Below are positions 8,523-16,484 of a DNA stretch of 64,000 nucleotides, piece after piece. The stretch comes from JABDIP01 sp965250245 (GTDB lineage: Bacteria > Pseudomonadota > Alphaproteobacteria > DSM-16000 > Inquilinaceae). Within the stretch, counting starts at the first letter, position 1, and every line of letters begins with the position of its first letter. Below the pieces are notes generated by a model that saw only the letters and a list, made by a program, of their open reading frames with translations, was not told where the DNA came from and did no database searches. Where the stretch lies: contig OZ252296.1 of assembly GCA_965250245.1 (NCBI GenBank), positions 5,084,001 to 5,148,000 of the forward strand. The letters are read 5' to 3'. The position numbers were made by a program, and so were the translations under genes.

Positions 8523-9368
8523 CTATTTCTCGCTTTCCACCAGGCCCTTGACGAACCAGCGCTGCATGAGCACCACCACCAGCACCGGCGGGATCATCGC
8601 CAGCATGGTGGTCGCCATGATGATGTGCCATTCGGCCTCGTTGTCGCCGACGTTCAGCATGCTGTAGATGCCGATCACGATGGTCTGCAGATCGTCGGTG
8701 ATCAGCAGCGGCCAGAGATACTGGTTCCAGCCGAAGATGAAGAGGATGACGAACAGGGCGGCGATGTTGGTCGCCGACAGCGGCAGCAGGATGTCCCTGA
8801 AGAACCGCATCGGCCCCGCCCCGTCCATGCGCGCCGCCTCGGCCAGCTCGTCCGGCACGGTCATGAAGAACTGGCGGAACAGGAAGGTCGCGGTCGCCGA
8901 AGCGATCAGCGGGATGGTCAGACCGGCATAGCTGTTCAGCATGCCGAGTTCCGCCACGACCTCGAAGGTCGGCAGGATGCGCACCTCCACCGGCAGCATC
9001 AGGGTCAGGAAGATCATCCAGAAGAACACCATCCGGAACCGGAAGCGGAAATAGACGATGGCGAAGGCCGACAGGATCGAGATGACGATCTTGCCGACGG
9101 CGATCACCAGGGCCATCACCAGGCTGTTCCACATCATGAACCAGACCGGCGTGGCGCCGGACACCGCATCCGACCCGGCCGCCAGTGCCGTCGAATAGTT
9201 GTCCCAGAGATGGTCGCCCGGCAGCAGCGACATGGGTGAGGCCAGCACATCGGGCAGGCTGTGGGTCGACGCGATGAAGGTCACATAGATCGGGAAGGCA
9301 ACCATCAGGATGCCCAGCCAGATCACCGCGTGGCTGATGAAGGTGATGATGGGGCGGTTCTCGACCAT
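8523..9368 (-). CDS. ugpE: sn-glycerol-3-phosphate ABC transporter, permease UgpE
   Basis: 281 residues with about six membrane helices, typical of MalG-type inner-membrane permeases. The EAA coupling loop reads ELAEAARMDGAGPMRFFRDILLPLS, with the conserved EAA and G. The start overlaps the ugpA stop by one base (TGATG), implying translational coupling. With UgpA it forms the channel for glycerol-3-phosphate and its diesters delivered by UgpB. Confidence 0.93.
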   Translation of the reverse strand: MVENRPIITFISHAVIWLGILMVAFPIYVTFIASTHSLPDVLASPMSLLPGDHLWDNYSTALAAGSDAVSGATPVWFMMWNSLVMALVIAVGKIVISILSAFAIVYFRFRFRMVFFWMIFLTLMLPVEVRILPTFEVVAELGMLNSYAGLTIPLIASATATFLFRQFFMTVPDELAEAARMDGAGPMRFFRDILLPLSATNIAALFVILFIFGWNQYLWPLLITDDLQTIVIGIYSMLNVGDNEAEWHIIMATTMLAMIPPVLVVVLMQRWFVKGLVESEK

Positions 9369-10249
9369 CAGTAATGCACCCGCCGTTCGATGAAGCGGAA
9401 CTGGACCACGGTCAGCGAGATGACGATGGCCATCAGCACCACCGACTGGGCCGCCGAGCCGCCCAGGTCGAGGCCGATGAAGCCGTCATTGAAGACCTTG
9501 TAGACCAGCGTCGTGGTGGCGTTGGCCGGCCCGCCGGCGGTCACCGCGTGGATGATCCCGAAGGTCTCGAAGAAGGCGTAGACCACGTTGACCACCAGCA
9601 GGAAGAAGGTGGTCGGCGACAACAGCGGGAAGACGATGGTCCAGAACCGCCGCTGCGGCCCGGCGCCGTCGATCGCCGCCGCCTCGATCAGCGAGCGCGG
9701 GATCGACTGCAGCCCGGCCAGGAAGAACAGGAAGTTGTAGCTGATCTGCTTCCAGGCCGCGGCGAACACCACCAGAGCCATCGCCTGCTCGCCATCGACC
9801 CGGAAGTTCCACAGATAGCCGAGCTGGTCCAGGAAATAGGCGACGATGCCCACGGTCGGCGCGAACATGAACAGCCACAGCACGCCGGCCACCGCCGGGG
9901 CCACCGCATAGGGCCAGATCAGCAGGGTCTTGTAAGCGGTCGCGCCCTTGATCACCCGATCGGCCATGACCGCCAGGAACAGCGCCACGCCCATCGACAG
10001 GAAGGCGACCAGGAAGCCGAACAGGAAGGTGACTTCCAGCGCCTCGAAATAGAGCGGATCGGTGAAGATCTTGCCGAAGTTCTGGAACCAGACGAACCGC
10101 ACCGAGGTGCCGAACGGGTTCTGGCGCAGCAGCGACTGGTAGATCGCCTGGGCCGCCGGCCACAGGAAGAAGACGACCGTGATCACGATCTGCGGCGCGA
10201 CCAGCAGATAGGGCAGGATCCGGTTGTTGAAGGTGACGCGCTTTTCCAT
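9368..10249 (-). CDS. ugpA: sn-glycerol-3-phosphate ABC transporter, permease UgpA
   Basis: 293 residues of MalF-type permease with six hydrophobic helices. It opens with ILPYLLVAPQIVITVVFFLWPA, very close to known UgpA proteins. The EAA loop is SLIEAAAIDGAGPQRRFWTIVFPLLSP. It lies 59 bases after ugpB in the same operon and overlaps ugpE by one base. It forms the inner-membrane pore with UgpE. Confidence 0.94.
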   Translation of the reverse strand: MEKRVTFNNRILPYLLVAPQIVITVVFFLWPAAQAIYQSLLRQNPFGTSVRFVWFQNFGKIFTDPLYFEALEVTFLFGFLVAFLSMGVALFLAVMADRVIKGATAYKTLLIWPYAVAPAVAGVLWLFMFAPTVGIVAYFLDQLGYLWNFRVDGEQAMALVVFAAAWKQISYNFLFFLAGLQSIPRSLIEAAAIDGAGPQRRFWTIVFPLLSPTTFFLLVVNVVYAFFETFGIIHAVTAGGPANATTTLVYKVFNDGFIGLDLGGSAAQSVVLMAIVISLTVVQFRFIERRVHY

Positions 10250-10308
10250 GAGCGGCAGGCGGGCCGGAGACGGCGGATGCCGCCCCGGCCCGCGGACCTA
10301 GCGCGCGT

Positions 10309-11622
10309 CTAGGAGTTGTCTTCCTCGAACTGGCGCAACAGGCTGTTGCCGCGTTCCACCGCGGTATTCAGCCCTTCCTCGGCCGTCTTGTCGCCGGCCC
10401 AGATGGCCTCCAGCTCCTCGTTGATGATGTCGCGGATCTGCACGAAGCTGCCGAACCGCAAGCCCTTGGAGTTGGCCGTCGGGTCGTTCAGCGTCATCTG
10501 CAGGATCGCCGTCTCCGTGCCCGGGTTCTCGTCGTAGAAGCCCTGGGATTTGGTCAGCTCATAGGCGTCCATGGTGATCGGCAGGTAGCCGGTGAACTGG
10601 TGCCAGTCGGCCTGGACCTCGGCGGAGGAGAGGTAGGAGAAGAACTTCGCCACGCCCTCGTAGTCGCCGCCATCATGGCCCTGCAGCACCCACAGCGTCG
10701 CGCCGCCGATGATGCTGTTCTGCGGCTGGTCGGAGACCTCCGGCCAATAGGGCAGCATGCCGATGCCGAAGTCGAACTCCGCCGTCCGCTTGATGCCGGC
10801 ATAGCCCGCGGAGGAGTTGAAGTACGCAGCGCACTCGCCGGAGGTGAACAGCGCCTGGCTGTCGCCGCGGCGGCCGCCATAGCGGAACAGGTCGTCCTTC
10901 GACCAGTCGACCAGGGCGTTGATATGCGCCACATGGCCCGGGCTGTTGAAGGTGAACTCGGTGTCCAGCCCGCCGAAACCGTTGGACTGGGTGCCCAGCG
11001 GCAGGTTGTGCCAGGCCGAATAGTTCTCGATCTGCACCCAGCTCTGCCAAGCCGTCGTGAAGCCGCAGGGATAGCCAGCCGCCTGGGTCGCCTTCAGCGC
11101 CTCGGCGAATTCCGGCCAGGTTTGGGGCGGGCTGTCCGGGTCGAGCCCGGCGGCGGCGAACGCCTCCTTGTTGTAGTACATGACCGGCGTGGAGCTGTTG
11201 AACGGCATCGACAGCATGTCGCCGTCGGTCGTCGTGTAGTAGCCGGTCACCGACGGCAGGAAGGCGTCGGGGTCGAACGGCTCGCCGGTATCGGCCATCA
11301 GCTCGTGCACCGGATAGATGGCGCCCTCCGCCGCCATCATGGTGGCGGTGCCGACCTCGAAGACCTGCACCAGATGCGGCTGCTGGCCGGTGCGGAAGCC
11401 CGCGATGGCGGCCGTCATGGTCTCGGTGTAGTTGCCCTTGAAGACGGGCACGACAGCGTAGTCGCTCTGCGTCGCGTTGAAGCCCGCGGCGATCTCGTCA
11501 ACCTTCTCGCCCAGCGCGCCGCCCATGGCATGCCACCACTGGATCTCGGTCTGCGCCAGGGCCGGGGTCGCGCCGGCGATCAAGGCGGCGGCGGAGACGG
11601 CCTGCAGAATCCTGAACTTCAT
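10309..11622 (-). CDS. ugpB: sn-glycerol-3-phosphate-binding periplasmic protein UgpB
   Basis: 437 residues from the ATG at 11622, chosen because GGGAGGT lies just upstream and a signal peptide follows at once, with cleavage expected after ALA (TPALAQ). The mature protein starts TEIQWWHAMGGALGEKVDEIAAGFN, a conserved start of UgpB, and later has TPVMYYNKEAF and the SGECAAYFNSSAGYAG segment. It captures glycerol-3-phosphate in the periplasm for UgpAE-C. It is the first gene of the operon, and a Pho box lies ~63 bases upstream of the start codon, so induction by phosphate starvation through PhoB is expected. Confidence 0.94.
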   Translation of the reverse strand: MKFRILQAVSAAALIAGATPALAQTEIQWWHAMGGALGEKVDEIAAGFNATQSDYAVVPVFKGNYTETMTAAIAGFRTGQQPHLVQVFEVGTATMMAAEGAIYPVHELMADTGEPFDPDAFLPSVTGYYTTTDGDMLSMPFNSSTPVMYYNKEAFAAAGLDPDSPPQTWPEFAEALKATQAAGYPCGFTTAWQSWVQIENYSAWHNLPLGTQSNGFGGLDTEFTFNSPGHVAHINALVDWSKDDLFRYGGRRGDSQALFTSGECAAYFNSSAGYAGIKRTAEFDFGIGMLPYWPEVSDQPQNSIIGGATLWVLQGHDGGDYEGVAKFFSYLSSAEVQADWHQFTGYLPITMDAYELTKSQGFYDENPGTETAILQMTLNDPTANSKGLRFGSFVQIRDIINEELEAIWAGDKTAEEGLNTAVERGNSLLRQFEEDNS

Positions 11623-11684
11623 CGAAGATACCTCCCATTTCCCTTGCAAGCCCCGGACATTGAGCGAGGGGGCTTTGCGGCAGT

Positions 11685-11706
11685 CTGACAGATTTGTGAC
11701 AGATTT
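11685..11706 (-). promoter_or_regulatory. Pho box (PhoB site) of the ugp operon
   Basis: On the minus strand the sequence reads CTGTCAC-AAAT-CTGTCAG preceded by AAAT: two 7-bp direct repeats separated by 4 A/T-rich bases, exactly the PhoB-box architecture. A third, weaker heptamer (GTTTAAC) lies one further 11-bp step upstream (11707-11713). It sits 63 bases upstream of the ugpB start codon, a sensible distance for activation. Confidence 0.85.
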
Positions 11707-11754
11707 GTTAAACCGAATTTGGCGTCGGGGCGGCCTGCTCTTGCCTGTCCGCTA

Positions 11755-13239
11755 CTACGGATCACGTATTCCGGGCAGCGTCTCGTCAATGCACGCCGAG
11801 TCGGGCTCCGTATTCGGATCGGCCAGAAACGCTCCGAAAATCCGCAAGGCACAGCCATCGTCGAACAGCACGCCGTGCCCGCCGCGCCGAATGACGTAAT
11901 GGCGACCATGGTCCAGATTGGCGGCAACCCGATCTCCCCAGGATGACGGGGTGATCCAATCGTACTCTCCGGATATCAACAGTGTCGGGATCGAAGAGAC
12001 GACCGGCTGCCGCATGCGATCCGGCGCCTGCGTTATGGTCCAGTCCTCGCAGGGATGATCGTAGGGCGGTCCTCCAATGTATCGGCCGTAGAATTGCGCC
12101 GGCGGAACCTGCCGAAGAAACTCCTCCTGTGTCCTCGCACCGCTGAAGTTGCAGGCCACCGAGAAGTGCGTGGGTTCGTTCATGCTGAGATCCGTCTGCC
12201 CAGCAGCCCAGGAACGCAGCAGATGGTCGAGAAGCTCAAAGTCACCATGGGCCGCATCGACGACCGCGTCTCGGGCGAAATTGGCGCCATCGGTCACGCT
12301 CGCGGCGACATAGAGGGTGTAGAGCAGCTCGGGCGGTTCGACGCGGACCTTGTACGGCCTCAACCCGGACCAGTCGTCGACCGAAATCCAGCGCGGATTT
12401 TCGGCAAGGTCCGCCAGCAGCAATTCGAGGCTGCCCAGGAAATCGCCGGCATATCGGTGGCATGAAGGCCTCTCCATGCGCCATCTGGGACACACCCGGT
12501 CGATCATCGCCATGGCGCTGTCCAGCAGCACCGGCTCCGCAAGCCAGAGATCGACGTCGGGCGGCACGACTCCATCCAGCACCGCGCTGCGCACCCCTTC
12601 CGGCTGGTCGCGCATGATTTCCAGCGCGACCCGCGAACCGTATGAAGTGCCCCAGATCGTCCAGCTCGAATAGGGGAGGGAGTCCATCAACGCGAGGGCG
12701 TCATCCGCCATGTGACGGACTGTGAACTGCGTCGGATCGAATCCCGACGAGACAAGCTGATCGTGACAACCCGCCTTCGCGGCCCTCAGGAGATCCGTGG
12801 CCCGCCGGGAATACATGCCCGCGGCCAGGGCCGGACGAACGACGTCGTGGTACTCGACACAGCCGCTGGCAGGCCACGCAATGCCGGTTCCGCGCTGATC
12901 GAAGACGACGAGGTCGACCGGCAGCAGGGCCGCCTCCGCCCAGTTTTGCCAACTGAATTCCAATGGATCGAGTCCGGAGGATATTCCGGGACCGCCTTGA
13001 AGGAACAGGACCGCCGTATCGCTGGGCTCCTCCAGATCGCTCTGGATAACGGCAAATGGCAGCCCGGCGGTGGTCGGGTCTCCGATGAACAGGTGACCGC
13101 AACGAACGGGACGAAACAGGCCGGAATCGTAGTAGCTGCACTCGTCCCATTTGACGTCCGTGACTTCGCCGTCAGCCGGCTGCGCCGCGATGGCGACGAG
13201 GCACGCGACGAACGCCGCAATCAGCGAACCTGGGCGCAT
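11755..13239 (-). CDS. secreted alpha/beta hydrolase, S33 aminopeptidase-like
   Basis: 494 residues from the ATG at 13239, which gives a signal peptide (MRPGSLIAAFVACLVAIAAQPADG); longer starts are possible. The family is that of prolyl or tripeptidyl aminopeptidases. The oxyanion motif, usually HGGPG, is QGGPGISSG here; the nucleophile elbow is GTSYGS, the acid is probably Asp in LISGEYDWITP, and the base is His in RRGGHGVLFDDGCA. Ten or so cysteines suggest disulphides after export. Its base composition is visibly less GC-rich than its neighbours, and it separates the ugp operon from glpK, so it was probably inserted. Substrate unknown. Confidence 0.82.
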   Translation of the reverse strand: MRPGSLIAAFVACLVAIAAQPADGEVTDVKWDECSYYDSGLFRPVRCGHLFIGDPTTAGLPFAVIQSDLEEPSDTAVLFLQGGPGISSGLDPLEFSWQNWAEAALLPVDLVVFDQRGTGIAWPASGCVEYHDVVRPALAAGMYSRRATDLLRAAKAGCHDQLVSSGFDPTQFTVRHMADDALALMDSLPYSSWTIWGTSYGSRVALEIMRDQPEGVRSAVLDGVVPPDVDLWLAEPVLLDSAMAMIDRVCPRWRMERPSCHRYAGDFLGSLELLLADLAENPRWISVDDWSGLRPYKVRVEPPELLYTLYVAASVTDGANFARDAVVDAAHGDFELLDHLLRSWAAGQTDLSMNEPTHFSVACNFSGARTQEEFLRQVPPAQFYGRYIGGPPYDHPCEDWTITQAPDRMRQPVVSSIPTLLISGEYDWITPSSWGDRVAANLDHGRHYVIRRGGHGVLFDDGCALRIFGAFLADPNTEPDSACIDETLPGIRDP

Positions 13240-13295
13240 CCCGCCAGGTTGCCCGAATCCTGGCCGTTGGCGACGGTGCCCTCGTATGGCCATCC

Positions 13296-14810
13296 CTAGG
13301 ATTGCGACAGGGTCCGCCGGACTGCGTCCCGCCAACCGGCGTAGAGGCGGTCGCGTTTGGCGGCGTCCATCTGAGGCTCGAACAGGCGGTCGCGGTTCCA
13401 GCCTTTCTTGACCGCCTCCAGGCTGTCATAGACGCCGACCTCCAGGCCCGCCAGATAGGCGGATCCGAGCGCCGTGGTCTCGGTCACCACCGGGCGCTCC
13501 ACCGACAGGCCCAGCATGTCGGCCAGGAACTGACACAGCCAGTCGTTCGCCACCATGCCGCCATCGACCCGGATGTCGCTGGGGGTGAAGCCGCCATCGC
13601 TGGCCATGGCCTCCATGAGATCTCTGGTTTGATACGCGACGGATTCCAGCGCCGCGCGGACCACATGGTCGACGCCGCTGTCCCGGGTCAGGCCAAAGAG
13701 GGCGCCGCGGGCGTCCGGGTCCCAATGGGGGGCGCCCAGCCCGGTGAAGGCCGGCACCAGATAGACCCCCCCGGTGTCGGAGAGGCCCTCGGCGGATTTC
13801 TGGGAGTCGGCGGCGTGCGCAATCACCTTCAGCCCGTCGCGCAGCCATTGCACCGCCGCCCCGGCGACGAAGATGGCGCCCTCGATGGCATAGGTGGTGC
13901 GGCCGCCCAGCCGGTAGGCGACGGTGGTCAGCATGCGGTGCTGCGAGGTCACCGCCGTCTCGCCGATATTCATCAGCGCGAAGCAGCCGGTGCCGTAGGT
14001 CGACTTGATCATGCCCGGCTCGAAGCAGGCCTGGCCGACGGTCGCCGCCTGCTGGTCGCCTGCGATGCCGGTGACCGGGATGGCGGCGCCGAACAGCGAC
14101 GGGTCGCAATCGCCGAAATGGGTGGAATTGTCCATCACCTCCGGCAGCAGGCTGCGCGGCACCCCGAACATCTCCAGCAGCCCGTCATCCCAATCCTGGG
14201 TGCGGATGTTGAACAGCATGGTGCGCGAGGCGTTGGTGGCGTCCGTCGCATGCACCTTGCCGCCGGTCAGGCGGTAGAGCAGGAAACTGTCGACGGTGCC
14301 GAAGGCGAGCTCGCCGGCCTCCGCCTTGGCCCGGATGCCCGGCACGTTGTCCAGCATCCAGACCACCTTGCTGGCGGAGAAATAGGCGTCGATCAGCAGG
14401 CCGGTCTTCTCCTGCACCTCCGGCTCACAGCCATCGGCCACCTTCTGCCGGCACCAGGGCGCGGTGCGCCGGTCCTGCCAGACGATGGCGTTGTGCACCG
14501 GCCGGCCGGTGGCGCGGTCCCAGATGACCGCGGTCTCGCGTTGGTTGGTGATGCCGATGGCGGCGATGTCGCCGGCCTCCAGCCCCGCCTTGGACAGCGC
14601 GTCGCGGCACACCGCCAAGGTGTCGGCCCAGATGTGCTCCGGGTCATGCTCGACCCAGCCATCATCGGGGAAGAATTGCTGCAGCTCCCGCTGGGCGGAT
14701 GCCACGGGCAGCGCCTGGGCGTCGAAGACGATGGCGCGGCTGGACGTGGTGCCCTGATCGATGGCGAGGACATGGGACTTGGCGGCCAAGGCGGACCTCC
14801 CGTTGGACAT
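13296..14810 (-). CDS. glpK: glycerol kinase
   Basis: 504 residues, full length for GlpK, which phosphorylates glycerol to glycerol-3-phosphate with ATP. The N-terminal phosphate-binding signature AIDQGTTSSRAIVFD is present, followed by WVEHDPEHIW, the FGGY-family motif NQRETAVIWDRATGRPVHNAIVWQDRRT, and the late GLGAPHWDPDARGALFGLTR. It lies upstream of the hydrolase and the ugp genes on the same strand, consistent with glycerol and glycerol-3-phosphate use. A leader of about 10 residues precedes the usual start, so translation from a downstream codon is possible. Confidence 0.96.
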   Translation of the reverse strand: MSNGRSALAAKSHVLAIDQGTTSSRAIVFDAQALPVASAQRELQQFFPDDGWVEHDPEHIWADTLAVCRDALSKAGLEAGDIAAIGITNQRETAVIWDRATGRPVHNAIVWQDRRTAPWCRQKVADGCEPEVQEKTGLLIDAYFSASKVVWMLDNVPGIRAKAEAGELAFGTVDSFLLYRLTGGKVHATDATNASRTMLFNIRTQDWDDGLLEMFGVPRSLLPEVMDNSTHFGDCDPSLFGAAIPVTGIAGDQQAATVGQACFEPGMIKSTYGTGCFALMNIGETAVTSQHRMLTTVAYRLGGRTTYAIEGAIFVAGAAVQWLRDGLKVIAHAADSQKSAEGLSDTGGVYLVPAFTGLGAPHWDPDARGALFGLTRDSGVDHVVRAALESVAYQTRDLMEAMASDGGFTPSDIRVDGGMVANDWLCQFLADMLGLSVERPVVTETTALGSAYLAGLEVGVYDSLEAVKKGWNRDRLFEPQMDAAKRDRLYAGWRDAVRRTLSQS

Positions 14811-14889
14811 GTTCTGGTTGCGCCCGATAATGGGAAGCCGCCCCGCCGCTCGTCAACCGGATGGCGGACATTGGCCACCTCCATCCGGC

Positions 14890-14994
14890 GTCGTCCCCGG
14901 ACGTGATCCGGGGACCCATGGCCCCGCCAATGCTTCCGTCCGAAACCCAAGCGCAATCCTTGCGATGGGTCCCCGGGTCGAGCCCGGGGACGAC
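14890..14994. repeat. inverted repeat GTCGTCCCCGGACGTGATCC type
   Basis: Arms GTCGTCCCCGG...GATCCGGGGACCCAT and GATGGGTCCCCGGGTCGAGCCCGGGGACGAC face each other over a ~45-base centre. This repeat family is common in alphaproteobacterial genomes. The wider gap 14811-15144 holds only this element and, presumably, the glpK promoter. Confidence 0.8.
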
Positions 14995-15144
14995 GCAGTA
15001 GGGCCGGCGCCGGGTACACTCCAGACACCGCCGCGAAGGCCACCCCGGGGCTTTCCCGCCAAATTCACAGAGGGTTCAAACCCGGCCTCCGGGCGTTGCG
15101 CTATCCTGCACCCGATTCGTGCGCCCAATTGGAGTCGCGCCGCC

Positions 15145-15846
15145 ATGTCCCGAATGCCCTCCAGGCCGCTGCTGGTCGACGGCATCGACGCGCCGCTGGC
15201 GCTGACCGTCAGCCCGCGGGCGAAACGGCTGTCGATGCGCATCGACAGCGGCTCCGGCGAGGTCCGGGTGGTGGTGCCGCGCTCCGTCCACGAAACGGAG
15301 GTCGCCCGCTTCGTCGCCCGCAACGCCGACTGGGTGCAATCGCGGTTGGCCGCGCTGCCGCCCCGCCGGCCCTTCACCCATGGCGCGCTGGTGCCCTATC
15401 TGGGGGTCGAACACCGGGTGCTGCACGACCCGGCCCGTCGCCGGCCGGTGGAGCGGGCCCATGGCACCTTCCTGGTCGGCGGCCAGGTCGACCACCTGGC
15501 CCGCCGCCTGACCGATTACCTGAAGGCCGCCGCGCGGCGCGAGATCACCGCCCGCGCCCATGACAAGGCGGCCGCCATCCACCGCCGCATCTCCGGCATC
15601 ACCATCCGCGACACCCGCTCGCGCTGGGGCAGCTGCTCCGCCACCGGCCGCCTGAACTTCTCCTGGCGCCTGATCCTGGCCCCGGAGTCTGTGTTGGACT
15701 ACGTCGTCGCCCACGAGGTGGCCCATCTCCACGAGATGAACCACGGCCCCCGCTTCTGGTCCCTGGTGGAGCGCCTGCATCCGGACATGGACACGGCCCG
15801 CCGCTGGCTGCGGGCGCATGGGGCCGGGCTGCACCGCTACGGGTGA
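15145..15846 (+). CDS. YgjP-type zinc metallopeptidase domain protein (DUF45)
   Basis: 233 residues from the ATG at 15145; an open extension upstream is only the repeat element read through and is rejected. The fold is the SprT/M48-like YgjP family. The zinc motif is HEVAHLHEMNHGPRFW, giving HExxH plus a downstream His, preceded by the family mark DTRSRWGSCSATGRLNFSWRLILAP. The N-terminal half (SPRAKRLSMRIDSGSGEVRVVVP) is the usual beta domain. Cellular role is unsettled. It stands alone between repeats and an unrelated minus-strand pair. Confidence 0.88.
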   Translation: MSRMPSRPLLVDGIDAPLALTVSPRAKRLSMRIDSGSGEVRVVVPRSVHETEVARFVARNADWVQSRLAALPPRRPFTHGALVPYLGVEHRVLHDPARRRPVERAHGTFLVGGQVDHLARRLTDYLKAAARREITARAHDKAAAIHRRISGITIRDTRSRWGSCSATGRLNFSWRLILAPESVLDYVVAHEVAHLHEMNHGPRFWSLVERLHPDMDTARRWLRAHGAGLHRYG

Positions 15847-15878
15847 GGTCGCCGGCTGGACGCTCGGGTTGCGGCCCG

Positions 15879-16472
15879 TCAGATCTTGACGAAATCGGAC
15901 TGTGTCGTACCGACCGGAAACTCATCCGCTTCGGCATAGGACCAGCCCAGCCCAACGGCGTGACTGGGCACGCCAAGGGCATCAAGGACGGCCTGGTGGC
16001 GATCAAGTGCGAAGACGAACCCGTCATCGGCTTCGGCGCCGGGCCGCCGAAGCGCCTGCTCGACGGCGTCGGCATCCCCGGGGCACCCAAGGGCAGCGCA
16101 GAGTGCACTAGCATCGCCGCCCTCCGGCCCGTCATCGTCGCCGCCAGTGAAATAGCCAGGGGCCGAATTGTACTCGTGACGAAGCGTGCCGCACTCGAAT
16201 AGCCAGTAGGCAAGGATAGAGTCGTCGTGATTCATCACGAGCAATGCCGGGCATTCCAGGGCTTCCGACACTTCTGTCGCAAAGGCCAGGAAATCGCCGC
16301 CGCCCATGGGGTCGCACTGGTCGGCAACGATCGCGGTCACGCCGTCGACCGTCGGTGAGACATAGGCCCGGCAACCCGATTTCGTCAGATGGGAGACGAG
16401 ATCGTCCTGCGTGGGACCCTTGACGCTCACATTGATATAGAAGTTCCCCATTGCAGGCCTCGCAGTCGCCAT
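15879..16472 (-). CDS. uncharacterised protein starting MGNFYINVSVKG
   Basis: Up to 197 residues; the Met at 16451 (MGNFYINVSVKG) may be the true start, as a GAGG lies a suitable distance upstream. No signal peptide or membrane helix is seen, so it is probably cytoplasmic and rather acidic (GGDDDGPEGGD). I do not recognise the family. Composition is less GC-rich than the flanks. It follows the next gene on the same strand with only 12 bases between, so the two probably form one transcript. Compact soluble size and genomic island-like composition would fit an immunity-type protein, but nothing in the sequence proves that. Confidence 0.6.
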   Translation of the reverse strand: MATARPAMGNFYINVSVKGPTQDDLVSHLTKSGCRAYVSPTVDGVTAIVADQCDPMGGGDFLAFATEVSEALECPALLVMNHDDSILAYWLFECGTLRHEYNSAPGYFTGGDDDGPEGGDASALCAALGCPGDADAVEQALRRPGAEADDGFVFALDRHQAVLDALGVPSHAVGLGWSYAEADEFPVGTTQSDFVKI

Positions 16473-16484
16473 TGCATTCCAGGT

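Noticed and set aside
8490..10312. Long + strand open frames antisense to ugpE and ugpA
   Set aside because: Typical GC-rich shadow frames: His/Arg/Gln/Asp-rich with no domain, while the minus strand encodes clear permeases.
15068..15095. tRNA T-arm-like sequence GGGTTCAAACCC
   Set aside because: No cloverleaf, anticodon arm or 7-bp acceptor stem can be built around it.
14761..15144. N-terminal extension of the YgjP-like protein
   Set aside because: It would translate an inverted repeat and the glpK start region; the ATG at 15145 gives the normal family length.
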